Notes: a model not told the origin generated them from the sequence alone. 64,000 nt of DNA from Enterobacter_D sp963521185 (GCA_963521185.1 CAUQTV010000002.1:124001-188000); one strand, 5' to 3'. Shown: positions 53,962 to 62,515, counted from the first letter of the stretch. A program made the numbers and translations.

Positions 53962-55416
53962 ATGCAATCTATCAATCATAATGCGATTGCTGGACTGAAT
54001 CTTAAAGCGAGACAAGGCACCTCGTCGATTCTTCAGCAGTCTTTAGAAAGGCTCTCGTCAGGGTTACGCATCAATAATGCGAAAGATGATGCGGCCGGGC
54101 TTGCCATCGCCAACAGAATGCGTTCGAACGTCAATGCCGATACGGTAATTTCACGTGGGCTGGATGACGCAATAAGCCTCGCCCAAACCGCAGACAGTAG
54201 CCTGAGCTCCATTGCTTCGCTGCTTATCCGCGCGAAGGGTCTGGCGATCCAGTCGATAAACGACACGCTGTCCGAGAGCGATCGTCTCAGCATCCAGAAT
54301 GAGTACGAGAGCATTCTGGCGGGGATTACCGATCTGTCGGAAGGCACAGAAATATTTGGCAAATACCCGCTGGCGACCGACAAGCCGGAATTGCCCCCAG
54401 CGCTGATAGGCGATATCGCGCCCATCAGCAGTAAATTTCCGGTGGCCGGCACCAACTACACCTTTAGCTCGGGCGTGATCCCGCTGGCCTATTTGCCCGC
54501 AGGCTCCACTAACATCTCTATCACCATTGACTCGCTGGGCCTTGATGATGACATCCAGCTTTTCACCCGCGACGGTAAGCATCTGGCGGGAACACCCTTT
54601 ACCGGGAGCGATCCGGACTATACCTGGGTAAGTCGGGGGATCACCGATGCGTCTAAAGCCGACACCAAACTACTGACGGAAGCGAATGGTTTTCAGAGTG
54701 GTGCAACCTACGATGATTCCCAGCTCATTGAAGGCGGTGCGACCTGGGATCTCAACGGCAGTGAAACGCTCAATTACAATGGCATGACCATCAGCTATAG
54801 CGGCGATGGCGATCGTTATGAAGACAAAGCCAGCGGTGCTTATAACGACGGTTCAAACGGTTCTAACCGCATCGAACGCCTCAACATTGATAACGTGACC
54901 GAAGATTTGGTGGTGGTGGTCGTGGGCAGCGGATCCTTTACCAGCAATCTCACCTGGGGTACCTTGCCCACGCCAACCGTACAACCCGCCACGCCTCCGA
55001 AGAAAAGTGAGCCGATTGAGGTTATCACCAGCGCTAACTTTGGCGATGAGGTGCGGGCAACGACGATGGACGCGACGCCCGCTGACACCAAAACGCTGGG
55101 CATTCGAGATACCAGTCTGAACTCAGTCGCCTCGGCAAATACGGCGATGGGCGCGCTGGACAGCGCACTGGCGAAAGTCAGCGGCTACCGCTCACAGTAT
55201 GGCGCGTACATAAATCGTTTTGAATCGAGTAAGTCGGTGCTGGCGCAGCAAACCGTTTCAACACAGTCAGCGCAAAGCCGAATTCAGGATGCGGACTATG
55301 CCCTGGAAGCCAGCCAGATGGTCAAAGCGCAGATTCTGCAACAGGGTCAAAACGCAGTCTTAAAGGCCGCAAATCAGATACCCGAAAATTTACTGACGTT
55401 ATTGCGTGGGATATAA
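53962..55416 (+). CDS. Orphan flagellin with a divergent beta-rich middle domain
   Basis: 484 residues. The N-terminal D0/D1 helices (about 1-135; LERLSSGLRINNAKDDAAGLAIANRM) and C-terminal D1/D0 helices (about 385-484; SRIQDADYALEASQM ... LLTLLRGI) are typical flagellin. The middle (about 140-380) is unlike E. coli or Salmonella FliC: beta-rich, Asp- and Gly-rich, with DDDIQLFTRDGKHLAGT and NRIERLNIDNVTEDLVVVVVGSGSF, faintly like pre-peptidase or P-domain folds. No HExxH, so it is not flagellinolysin. No other flagellar gene lies in this window. A FliA promoter precedes it, so it should be expressed with the flagellar regulon. Whether it is the main, a minor or a phase-alternative filament protein cannot be told. 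Confidence 0.9.
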   Translation: MQSINHNAIAGLNLKARQGTSSILQQSLERLSSGLRINNAKDDAAGLAIANRMRSNVNADTVISRGLDDAISLAQTADSSLSSIASLLIRAKGLAIQSINDTLSESDRLSIQNEYESILAGITDLSEGTEIFGKYPLATDKPELPPALIGDIAPISSKFPVAGTNYTFSSGVIPLAYLPAGSTNISITIDSLGLDDDIQLFTRDGKHLAGTPFTGSDPDYTWVSRGITDASKADTKLLTEANGFQSGATYDDSQLIEGGATWDLNGSETLNYNGMTISYSGDGDRYEDKASGAYNDGSNGSNRIERLNIDNVTEDLVVVVVGSGSFTSNLTWGTLPTPTVQPATPPKKSEPIEVITSANFGDEVRATTMDATPADTKTLGIRDTSLNSVASANTAMGALDSALAKVSGYRSQYGAYINRFESSKSVLAQQTVSTQSAQSRIQDADYALEASQMVKAQILQQGQNAVLKAANQIPENLLTLLRGI

Positions 55417-55555
55417 AGCGTAAGCTCGCGCGATGATGTCGAAATGGCATAAAAACTCGCAGAACGATTGAGCGAAGATATAGCGTCAGGGCAATTGAAG
55501 AAATAACACCCAGTTTGACATTACAGACTTTAATTGACACGCCATGACAACGCAT

Positions 55556-55586
55556 AAAAAAACCGGTACAACGAAATCCGGTTTTT
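55556..55586. terminator. Bidirectional terminator after the flagellin gene
   Basis: AAAAACCGG/CCGGTTTTT stem with an 11-base loop and A/T runs on both sides, between the flagellin gene and the convergent small gene. Confidence 0.85.
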
Positions 55587-55642
55587 AATCACAACGATAC
55601 GCAGGAATTAAATAATAGTGTGCGGGGTCTGTTCAAGGGCAA

Positions 55643-55876
55643 TTAATACCACTCACCCGCCACCAGCGTTTTCACGTTGAAGGCATCATCCATTGAACGG
55701 CCGGTAGACTGCGCACCTGGCTGAATGTTAGAGCCAGCTTCAATGTCAGTCGCATGGAAAGAGGCAGTCGGTTTGTTGGTGTCACTGGCAGTGTTATAAG
55801 CAGGTGTAGCAGCAAATACGCCAAAGGAAAGTGCAGAAAGCACCGTTGCTGCGGCGACAGTTTTGAGTGTATTCAT
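55643..55876 (-). CDS. Small secreted protein of unknown function
   Basis: 77 residues from ATG 55876 (MNTLKTVAAATVLSALS), after GAGAAG; an upstream extension of 37 codons is not protein-like. A clear signal peptide should be cleaved after residue 22 or so (GVFA), leaving a polar 55-residue periplasmic peptide (ATPAYNTASDTNKPTASF ... VAGEWY) without cysteines. I do not recognise the family. It resembles in size the small envelope-stress proteins of enteric bacteria, but not in sequence. Confidence 0.7.
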   Translation of the reverse strand: MNTLKTVAAATVLSALSFGVFAATPAYNTASDTNKPTASFHATDIEAGSNIQPGAQSTGRSMDDAFNVKTLVAGEWY

Positions 55877-56146
55877 AGTGGTTCTTCTCTTTTTTAGAAT
55901 TAATACCGTACGAGATTGGGTATTTATTACCCATGTCACACAGTGTAGATCTGGATCACACTTTTGCCCAGTCAAATTATTTATCAATTAGTGTCAAATA
56001 AATTGAATGTGTGTCGGAGTACGTAATTAAGGAGAAATTGAGGAGAGCGCGGCATCTGTCAATTATAAAACAGCGTTCATGTATTTTAAACGCACATTCC
56101 GATAATTTTCAAAACAAATGGGCCGGAATTTCCGACCCAAAATCAA

Positions 56147-56905
56147 TTACATCTTATAGCCTAAGGATACGACCGTTCTGCGGTCGGTATGCTCCGGCGC
56201 AGTATCCGGCGGATTCGAGTTCCAGGTCAGGTTATAAGCGACCTTAAGACCGAAATGCTCGTTGATCGCCACGTTAAGCGCGGTCTCGGAGTTGACGGTG
56301 GTGTCGTCGGCACCGAACACAGAAACACCCTGTGTGAACTTGGTGGAATCCGTCATCTGCCAGGCATAGGTACCGGACGCGTAACCCAGCGGCTGGGTTT
56401 TGGTTTCGCCGTCGGTGTACTCGTCATAACGTACACCAGGACCGAATTCAAAACGCAGGCTGTGCACCGGGCCGTTCAAGAACTGACGACCGTAACCGGC
56501 GGTCACCGTGTCGCGCTGACGATAACCGTTGTAACGGTCGGTCAACCAGCCAGCCTGTCCAAACAGGTAGTCAGAATCGGTCACGTTAAAGCGAGAACGA
56601 CCACCGGCAGCGTATTTCTCAGAAGAGCGCTCATCATTCGAAGAGGTGTTGCTGGCGTTGCCCCACAGCGACCAGGCGGTAGTATTACCGTACCAGGTCA
56701 TGGTGGTGTCAGCAGTCAGCGAAGAACTCTTGGTATTACCTGCCTGGGACAGGTAACCGGCATTCAGATTACCTTCAAAGGGTTTCTGTGCAGTGGAGGG
56801 GTCATCCATGACAGTAAAAACGGTATCATCTGCGGCAGCATTCAATGACGCAAGCACGCCTCCCGCAAGCATAACGACTGCGGGTACTGTCTTCAAAAGC
56901 TTCAT
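56147..56905 (-). CDS. ydiY: DUF481 outer-membrane protein YdiY
   Basis: 252 residues, equal to E. coli YdiY. Signal peptide (about 1-25), then a predicted beta-barrel with alternating aromatic strands and the C-terminal VVSLGYKM. The DUF481 family is described as salt-induced or acid-induced outer-membrane proteins. Upstream of and divergent from pfkB, as in E. coli. Confidence 0.93.
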   Translation of the reverse strand: MKLLKTVPAVVMLAGGVLASLNAAADDTVFTVMDDPSTAQKPFEGNLNAGYLSQAGNTKSSSLTADTTMTWYGNTTAWSLWGNASNTSSNDERSSEKYAAGGRSRFNVTDSDYLFGQAGWLTDRYNGYRQRDTVTAGYGRQFLNGPVHSLRFEFGPGVRYDEYTDGETKTQPLGYASGTYAWQMTDSTKFTQGVSVFGADDTTVNSETALNVAINEHFGLKVAYNLTWNSNPPDTAPEHTDRRTVVSLGYKM

Positions 56906-57198
56906 TTATAAAGAGTCCGTACAGCAAAAAAAGAGACCATCACGGTCCCGGAAACTTACATCAGGATCAATGAGTAACGGTCCTGAGAAAGGTAACAAAT
57001 TATAAAAAGGCTCCAATAACATAGCAATGAATTCTTATTTCATTTTTTGAATAAGAGAGCTCTCAAAGCAGACTTTAATTCATAATGAATTTTGCGGCCT
57101 TAAACACATCTTTACATTATAAATCATGCTGTTATTTACTTTCGCATATGCGCATTTGATGCCAGGCTTACCCCATTCACGGGAAAAGGAGGTAAAAG
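56906..57198. other. Divergent ydiY/pfkB control region
   Basis: 293 AT-rich bases without a supported gene; it must hold both promoters. AAAAGGAGG directly before the pfkB ATG is an unusually complete ribosome-binding site. Confidence 0.55.
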
Positions 57199-58131
57199 AT
57201 GGTCCGAATCTATACGCTGACGCTGGCCCCCTCGCTCGACAGCGCGACGCTAACACCGCAAATTTATCCTGAAGGCAAGCTCCGTTGTACGGCACCGGTT
57301 TTTGAACCCGGCGGTGGTGGCATCAACGTGGCCCGCGCCATTGTCCATCTCAGCGGTGAGGCCACGGCGATTTTCCCTGCCGGTGGCGCAACCGGTGAGC
57401 ATCTGATTCAGCTGCTGGCGGATGAGCATGTCCCGACGCAGCCGGTCACCACCACCGACTGGACGCGTCAGAACCTGCACGTCCACGTTGAGTCCAGCGG
57501 CGAGCAGTACCGTTTTGTCATGCCCGGTGCGACGCTCAATGATGATGAATTTCGCCAGCTCGAAGAAAAAGTGCTGGCGATCGAAAGCGGTGCGCTGCTG
57601 GTGATTAGCGGCAGTCTGCCGCCTGGCGTTAAAGTCGATAAGCTGGTTTCGCTGCTAAAGGCCGCTCAACGTCAGGGCATTCGTTGCATCGTGGACAGTT
57701 CCGGAGACGCACTGACCGCCGCGCTGGATATTGGCAACATTGAACTGGTGAAGCCAAACCAGAAAGAGCTGAGCGCGCTGGTCAGACGTGAACTGACTCA
57801 GCCGGACGATGTGCGGGAAGCCGCGCAGGAACTGGTCAATTCCGGCAAAGCGCACCGCGTGGTGGTTTCCCTCGGCCCGCAGGGGGCGCTGGCGGTAGAT
57901 GCGACAGGCTACGTTCAGGTGGTACCGCCGCCAATGAAAAGCCAGAGCACCGTTGGTGCGGGCGACAGCATGGTCGGTGCCATGACGTTGAAACTGGCGG
58001 AAGACGCTTCGCTCGAAGAGATGGTGCGCTTCGGTGTGGCGGCCGGTAGCGCTGCCACAATCAATCACGGCACACGCCTGTGCGCGCGCGAAGACACGCT
58101 GAAAATATATGATTATCTGAGCCGCCAGTGA
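57199..58131 (+). CDS. pfkB: 6-phosphofructokinase II
   Basis: Ribokinase-family phosphofructokinase. 310 residues, one more than E. coli. Family signatures: GGGGINVARAIVHL near residue 37 and the C-terminal VGAGDSMVGAM with the catalytic Asp. Together with pykF and ppsA it sets glycolytic flux in this window. The stop codon lies in an 11-base tandem duplication that leaves the protein end unchanged. Confidence 0.97.
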   Translation: MVRIYTLTLAPSLDSATLTPQIYPEGKLRCTAPVFEPGGGGINVARAIVHLSGEATAIFPAGGATGEHLIQLLADEHVPTQPVTTTDWTRQNLHVHVESSGEQYRFVMPGATLNDDEFRQLEEKVLAIESGALLVISGSLPPGVKVDKLVSLLKAAQRQGIRCIVDSSGDALTAALDIGNIELVKPNQKELSALVRRELTQPDDVREAAQELVNSGKAHRVVVSLGPQGALAVDATGYVQVVPPPMKSQSTVGAGDSMVGAMTLKLAEDASLEEMVRFGVAAGSAATINHGTRLCAREDTLKIYDYLSRQ

Positions 58132-58140
58132 GCCGCCAGT
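58119..58140. repeat. 11-bp tandem duplication at the pfkB stop
   Basis: GAGCCGCCAGT occurs twice in perfect tandem (58119-58129 and 58130-58140). The stop TGA forms at the junction; with one copy the frame would end at TAA after the same last residues (LSRQ). Confidence 0.92.
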
Positions 58141-58274
58141 AATGCGCCCCTCTCCTCTCGCCTGTTCCGGCGAGGGGAAAACCATACCCAACGGTGGTCG
58201 CCAAATTTGTCACATCGACTATGCTAAAAAAACTTTCACATTATCAATCTTCCAGAATCAGAACGAGGTGAACG

Positions 58275-58565
58275 ATGAGCAGCGGTGACATCACGCGCTA
58301 TGTGGTAACAGTGACATTTCACGAGGACAGCCTGACTGAAATTAACGAGTTGAATAACCATTTCACCCGCGCCGGTTTTTTGCTGACCCTGACCGACGAT
58401 GAGGGTAAAGTGCATGAACTGGGGACCAACACTTTTGGTCTCGTCAGCGCGCTGAGCGAAGACGAAGTCAAGCAGCAGGCACAGGGACTGGCCGAAAGCG
58501 CGCTGGGCAAAGCGCCTGACATCAGCGTCTCCACCTGGGACGTCTGGCTTAAAGAGCAGCAATAA
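58275..58565 (+). CDS. ydiZ: GhoS-related small protein YdiZ
   Basis: 96 residues, the E. coli YdiZ length, starting MSSGDITRYVVTVTFHED. To my knowledge it belongs to the family of GhoS, the endoribonuclease antitoxin that cuts ghoT mRNA (type V toxin-antitoxin). No ghoT-like small hydrophobic toxin is seen next to it. Whether YdiZ is an active nuclease is not established. Confidence 0.85.
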   Translation: MSSGDITRYVVTVTFHEDSLTEINELNNHFTRAGFLLTLTDDEGKVHELGTNTFGLVSALSEDEVKQQAQGLAESALGKAPDISVSTWDVWLKEQQ

Positions 58566-58671
58566 GTGCCATTGCGGCCTTCAGCCGGCTTGAGTGTGCG
58601 TTAGTTCTGATTTTTGGACTACAGTAGTGCGCTAACCTTATGATCTGACAGATAACATGGGGAGAGAGAGC

Positions 58672-59532
58672 ATGTGGCAAGCTATCAGTCGTCTGTTGAG
58701 TGAACAGCTGGGTGAAGGAGAAATCGAGCTGCGTAATGAACTGCCGGGCGGAGAGATCCACGCCGCATGGCATCTGCGCTTCGGTGGGCGAGATTTTTTC
58801 GTCAAGTGTGACGATCGTGCACTGCTGCCCATCTTTACCGCAGAAGCCGATCAACTTGAACTGCTTTCACGCAGCCAGACCGTCACCGTCCCCGAAGTCT
58901 GGGCCGTGGGCAGCGATCGTGATTACTGCTTTCTGGTGATGGATTATCTTCCTGGCCGTCCACTTGATGCGCACAACGCCTTTCTTCTCGGTCAGCAGCT
59001 TGCCCGACTCCACCAGTGGAGCGATCAGCCGCAGTTCGGCCTCGATTTTGACAACGACCTGTCAACAACGCCGCAGCCCAACGCATGGCAGCGGCGCTGG
59101 TCAACGTTCTTTGCCGAACAGCGCATTGGCTGGCAGCTGGAACTGGCGGCGGAAAAAGGGCTTGAGTTTGGCAACATAGACGCGATTGTCGAACATGTGC
59201 AGCAGCGCCTCGCCTCTCACCAGCCTCAGCCCTCGCTGTTGCATGGCGATCTGTGGTCAGATAACTGCGCGCTGGGACCGGACGGGCCTTATATCTACGA
59301 CCCGGCCTGCTACTGGGGCGATCGTGAATGCGATCTGGCGATGCTGCCGCTTCACCCGAACGAACCGCCGCAAATCTACGATGGCTACCAGTCGGTATCC
59401 CCGCTCGCCGCAGACTTTCTCGACCGCCAGCCTGTCTACCAGCTCTATACGTTACTCAACCGGGCGATTTTGTTCGGTGGGCAGCATCTGGTGATCGCGC
59501 AAAAAGCGCTGGAGCGCGTGCTCGCCGCCTGA
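58672..59532 (+). CDS. yniA: Fructosamine-kinase-like protein YniA
   Basis: 286 residues from ATG 58672 (MWQAISRLL), with GGGGAGAG upstream. Belongs to the fructosamine-3-kinase family, thought to act on glycated low-molecular-weight amines or proteins. The kinase catalytic loop reads LLHGDLWSDNCALG; E. coli YniA and the family have WSGN, so the Gly is replaced by Asp here. The metal-binding YDPACYWGDRECDLAM is intact. Confidence 0.94.
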   Translation: MWQAISRLLSEQLGEGEIELRNELPGGEIHAAWHLRFGGRDFFVKCDDRALLPIFTAEADQLELLSRSQTVTVPEVWAVGSDRDYCFLVMDYLPGRPLDAHNAFLLGQQLARLHQWSDQPQFGLDFDNDLSTTPQPNAWQRRWSTFFAEQRIGWQLELAAEKGLEFGNIDAIVEHVQQRLASHQPQPSLLHGDLWSDNCALGPDGPYIYDPACYWGDRECDLAMLPLHPNEPPQIYDGYQSVSPLAADFLDRQPVYQLYTLLNRAILFGGQHLVIAQKALERVLAA

Positions 59533-59535
59533 GTC

Positions 59536-59562
59536 AAGGCCACCTTAACCGGTGGCCTTTTT
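59536..59562 (+). terminator. yniA terminator
   Basis: AAGGCCACC/GGTGGCCTT stem with a 6-base loop followed by a T-run, ending just before the convergent yniB stop. Confidence 0.9.
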
Positions 59563-59564
59563 CG

Positions 59565-60101
59565 TTACAGGAAGCCGAGCAGCGAGAAGAAAAAGTACCC
59601 TGCCACGATGAACACGATCGGCAGAACGTACAGCGGGAAGATTTGCAGAAAAATGGTGTGATTCGGCACGACGATGCGCGATTCAATCTGTTCGCGTGTC
59701 ATCCCCTCGGGGCCTTTCGCCGTTTCGAGGATCATCTGATCTTCCACGCTCTCACGCACAAAGCGCGCCTGGCGACTCATTCGCGCGCCCGACGCCTGAA
59801 GCGCCAGCCCCACAAAAATCAGCGCGAAAATAACCCAAAAGCCGATGTTTAACTGCTGGCGAAAATCCGGCAGCGGCGAGTTGTACCAGAAAAAATTCAG
59901 GAATGGCGTATTAAAACGCATCATCTCGATCATCACATGAGCGAAATCCAGCATCACGGCGTTAATGCCTGGCTGCTTTTCGCTGTGCTCGTACATAAAC
60001 TTCAAAATTGAAATCAGCGTTGAGACCGCGGCCGGGATAAAAACCACCCAGCCCAGAACACGTTTGAGCACGGCGATGCGTCCAGCTTGTTGATACGTCA
60101 T
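59565..60101 (-). CDS. yniB: Inner-membrane protein YniB
   Basis: 178 residues from ATG 60101 (MTYQQAGRIAVLKR), the E. coli length, preceded by GAGGGG. Three to four hydrophobic segments, one near residue 18, one near 95 and one at the C terminus. Function unknown. Convergent with yniA. Confidence 0.92.
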   Translation of the reverse strand: MTYQQAGRIAVLKRVLGWVVFIPAAVSTLISILKFMYEHSEKQPGINAVMLDFAHVMIEMMRFNTPFLNFFWYNSPLPDFRQQLNIGFWVIFALIFVGLALQASGARMSRQARFVRESVEDQMILETAKGPEGMTREQIESRIVVPNHTIFLQIFPLYVLPIVFIVAGYFFFSLLGFL

Positions 60102-60249
60102 GAATTCCCCTCGTTGGTGACGTTCCATTTGTGCCTAAGTTTACCTGCTCAGATTCATTTTCGCCCGATCTTTAAAGGCGGTATGATGCGCCAGAAGCCA
60201 TAATGTAGGTTCATTTATTTATTAAACCGATCAACAAGGAGAGGTTGTC

Positions 60250-60918
60250 ATGTCAACCCCGCGTCAAATACTTGCTGCCATTTTTGATATGGATGGATTA
60301 CTTATCGACTCAGAACCGCTCTGGGATCGCGCTGAACTGGAGGTTATGGCAAGTGTCGGAGTCGATATCACCCGCCGCCATGAACTGCCGGATACGCTCG
60401 GTTTACGCATCGATATGGTGGTTGAACTGTGGTACGCGCAACAGCCGTGGAACGGGCCGGATCGCCAGGCGGTGACCAACCGAATTATTGAACGTGCCAT
60501 TTCATTAGTGGAAGAGGAGCGCCCCCTGCTGCCGGGCGTGCGTGAGGCGCTGGCGCTGTGTAAAGCGCAGGGTTTAAAAGTGGGCCTCGCCTCGGCGTCT
60601 CCGCTGCGCATGCTGGAAAAAGTGCTCGCCATGTTTGATCTGGCCGACAGCTTTGACGCCCTCGCCTCCGCAGAATCGCTCCCTTACAGTAAACCCCATC
60701 CGCAGGTCTATCTGGATTGTGCCGCCAGACTGGGCGTTGCACCGCTCACCTGCGTGGCGCTGGAAGATTCCGTTAATGGCATGATCGCCTCGAAAGCGGC
60801 GCGCATGCGGTCCATCGTTGTGCCTGAACATGCCAATCAACGCGATCCGCGCTATGCGCTGGCGGACGTCAGGCTGGTGTCGTTAGCAGAACTGACCGTA
60901 AATCACCTGCGCGGTTAA
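60250..60918 (+). CDS. hxpB: Hexitol-phosphatase B (YniC), HAD family
   Basis: 222-residue HAD-superfamily phosphatase. Motif I FDMDGLLIDSE at residue 12 (catalytic Asp), motif II SAS, and motif III/IV KPHPQVYL with ALEDSVNG. E. coli HxpB acts on 2-deoxyglucose-6-phosphate and hexitol phosphates. Followed by kduD instead of ydjM. Confidence 0.96.
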   Translation: MSTPRQILAAIFDMDGLLIDSEPLWDRAELEVMASVGVDITRRHELPDTLGLRIDMVVELWYAQQPWNGPDRQAVTNRIIERAISLVEEERPLLPGVREALALCKAQGLKVGLASASPLRMLEKVLAMFDLADSFDALASAESLPYSKPHPQVYLDCAARLGVAPLTCVALEDSVNGMIASKAARMRSIVVPEHANQRDPRYALADVRLVSLAELTVNHLRG

Positions 60919-60966
60919 TCTCTGGCGGGTAGCGAAAGTCCATTTTGTTACCCGCATCAAAATTAT

Positions 60967-60981
60967 TGAAACGCCATTTCA
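60967..60981. promoter_or_regulatory. KdgR-like operator before kduD
   Basis: TGAAACGCCATTTCA is an inverted repeat (TGAAAY/RTTTCA arms) resembling the KdgR box TGAAACATTGTTTCA. It lies about 87 bases before the kduD start. KdgR represses pectin and hexuronate breakdown genes such as kduD. Confidence 0.65.
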
Positions 60982-61067
60982 TTTTAATTTGTGTTTTATT
61001 CCTCTTCCTTCTATGCTCATTTCATCGGGCGCGACGCCTGCCATTAACCATATCAGCCGAGGTAAAA

Positions 61068-61829
61068 ATGATTCTGGATGCCTTTAATCTCCGGGGTAAA
61101 GTTGCCATTGTGACGGGGTGTGACACCGGACTTGGGCAAGGGATGAGCCTGGGGCTGGCGGAAGCGGGCTGCGACATCGTCGGCATCAACCGTAAGTACC
61201 CGCACGAGACGGAGCAAAAGGTCCTCGCCCTTGGCCGACGCTTTAGCGCTATTCAGGCGGATCTCAGCCAGCAAAGCGAACTGGAAAACATCGTTAGCCA
61301 GGTGGTCGAAAAAATGGGTCGCATCGATATTCTGGTCAATAATGCGGGCACAATTCGCCGGGCGGACGTTCTGGAATTCAGCGAGAAGGACTGGGACGAC
61401 GTGATGAATCTGAACCTCAAGTCGGTGTTTTTCCTCTCGCAGGCGGTGGCGCGGCAGTTTGTCGCTCAGGGCGACGGCGGCAAAATTATCAACATTGCCT
61501 CAATGCTCTCGTTTCAGGGCGGGATCCGCGTTCCCTCCTATACCGCGTCAAAAAGCGGCGTGCTCGGCCTGACCCGGCTGCTGGCGAACGAGTGGGCAGC
61601 GCACAAGATTAATGTCAATGCCATTGCGCCCGGGTACATGGCGACTAACAACACGCAAGAACTGCGTGATGACGATCAGCGGAACAAAGCTATACTGGAC
61701 CGCATTCCAGCCGGACGCTGGGGCAAGCCCGACGATCTGCAAGGCCCGACGGTCTTTCTGGCGTCAGCCGCCTCAGATTACATCAACGGCTATACGATTG
61801 CCGTTGACGGGGGCTGGCTGGCGCGCTAA
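61068..61829 (+). CDS. kduD: 2-dehydro-3-deoxy-D-gluconate 5-dehydrogenase KduD
   Basis: Short-chain dehydrogenase that reduces 2,5-diketo-3-deoxygluconate to KDG in pectin and glycosaminoglycan breakdown. 253 residues from ATG 61068, with GAGG upstream, as in E. coli; a longer upstream extension is unconserved. NAD-binding GCDTGLGQG near residue 17 and the catalytic Ser, YTASK Tyr/Lys are intact. In E. coli kduD stands next to kduI elsewhere; no kduI is seen here. Could alternatively act on another keto-deoxy sugar, but identity to KduD is high throughout. Confidence 0.92.
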   Translation: MILDAFNLRGKVAIVTGCDTGLGQGMSLGLAEAGCDIVGINRKYPHETEQKVLALGRRFSAIQADLSQQSELENIVSQVVEKMGRIDILVNNAGTIRRADVLEFSEKDWDDVMNLNLKSVFFLSQAVARQFVAQGDGGKIINIASMLSFQGGIRVPSYTASKSGVLGLTRLLANEWAAHKINVNAIAPGYMATNNTQELRDDDQRNKAILDRIPAGRWGKPDDLQGPTVFLASAASDYINGYTIAVDGGWLAR

Positions 61830-61872
61830 TTCAGCCTTTGTGACAAAGAGTTACACCGTCACCTCTTCCGCC

Positions 61873-61892
61873 TACTGTATAAAAACCCTATA
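61873..61892. promoter_or_regulatory. Half-conserved LexA-like site before ydjM
   Basis: TACTGTATAAAAACCCTATA keeps the left CTGTAT half and lacks the right CAG. It lies directly before the intact box. E. coli ydjM has two LexA sites. Confidence 0.5.
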
Positions 61893-61910
61893 CTGTATAC
61901 ATCGACAGTT
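61891..61910. promoter_or_regulatory. LexA box of ydjM
   Basis: TACTGTATACATCGACAGTT has CTG-N10-CAG spacing and closely follows the LexA consensus. It ends 14 bases before the ydjM start, so ydjM should be induced in the SOS response. Confidence 0.9.
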
Positions 61911-61924
61911 CAGTGAGTTTTATC

Positions 61925-62515
61925 ATGACGGCGGAAGGACATCTTCTATTTTCCATTGCCTGCGCGGTGTTTGCCAAAAACGCCGAGCTGACCCCTGTGC
62001 TGGCACAGGGCGACTGGTGGCATATTGTTCCGTCCGCCATTCTCACCTGTCTGTTACCGGACATTGACCATCCTAAATCCCTGCTTGGTCAGCGCCTGAA
62101 ATGGATCTCAAAGCCGATTGCCCGCGCCTTTGGCCACCGGGGGTTTACCCACAGTCTGCTGGCGGTGTTTATCGCCCTGACGCTCTTCTACCTCAAAGTG
62201 CCCGACAGCTGGCTGGTGCCCGCCGATGCCTTGCAAGGTATGGTGCTGGGTTATCTCAGTCATATTCTGGCCGATATGCTCACCCCCGCCGGCGTTCCGC
62301 TGCTGTGGCCCTGCCGCTGGCGCTTTCGTGTGCCCATTCTGGCCGCGCAAAAAGGCAATCAGCTGGAGCGCGTGCTGTGCATGGCCCTGTTTACCTGGGC
62401 GGTGTGGATGCCGCAGTCACTGCCCGAAAACAGTGCAGTGCGCTGGTCGTCTCAGATGATTAATTCGCTCCAGTGGCAGTTCAATCGCTTTATTCACCAT
62501 CAAACTGGACATTAA
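61925..62515 (+). CDS. ydjM: SOS-induced membrane-bound metal-dependent hydrolase YdjM
   Basis: 196 residues from ATG 61925 (MTAEGHLLFSIACA), the E. coli length. YdjM/DUF457 family membrane protein with several hydrophobic segments and conserved polar motifs DIDHPKS, HRGFTHS and HILADMLTPAG, typical of these putative metal-dependent hydrolases (LexA-regulated). Function unknown. Located directly under a LexA box. Confidence 0.94.
   Translation: MTAEGHLLFSIACAVFAKNAELTPVLAQGDWWHIVPSAILTCLLPDIDHPKSLLGQRLKWISKPIARAFGHRGFTHSLLAVFIALTLFYLKVPDSWLVPADALQGMVLGYLSHILADMLTPAGVPLLWPCRWRFRVPILAAQKGNQLERVLCMALFTWAVWMPQSLPENSAVRWSSQMINSLQWQFNRFIHHQTGH

Noticed and set aside
53962..55416. Flagellinolysin (flagellin with a metallopeptidase domain)
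   Set aside because: The middle domain is of suitable size but has no HExxH zinc motif.
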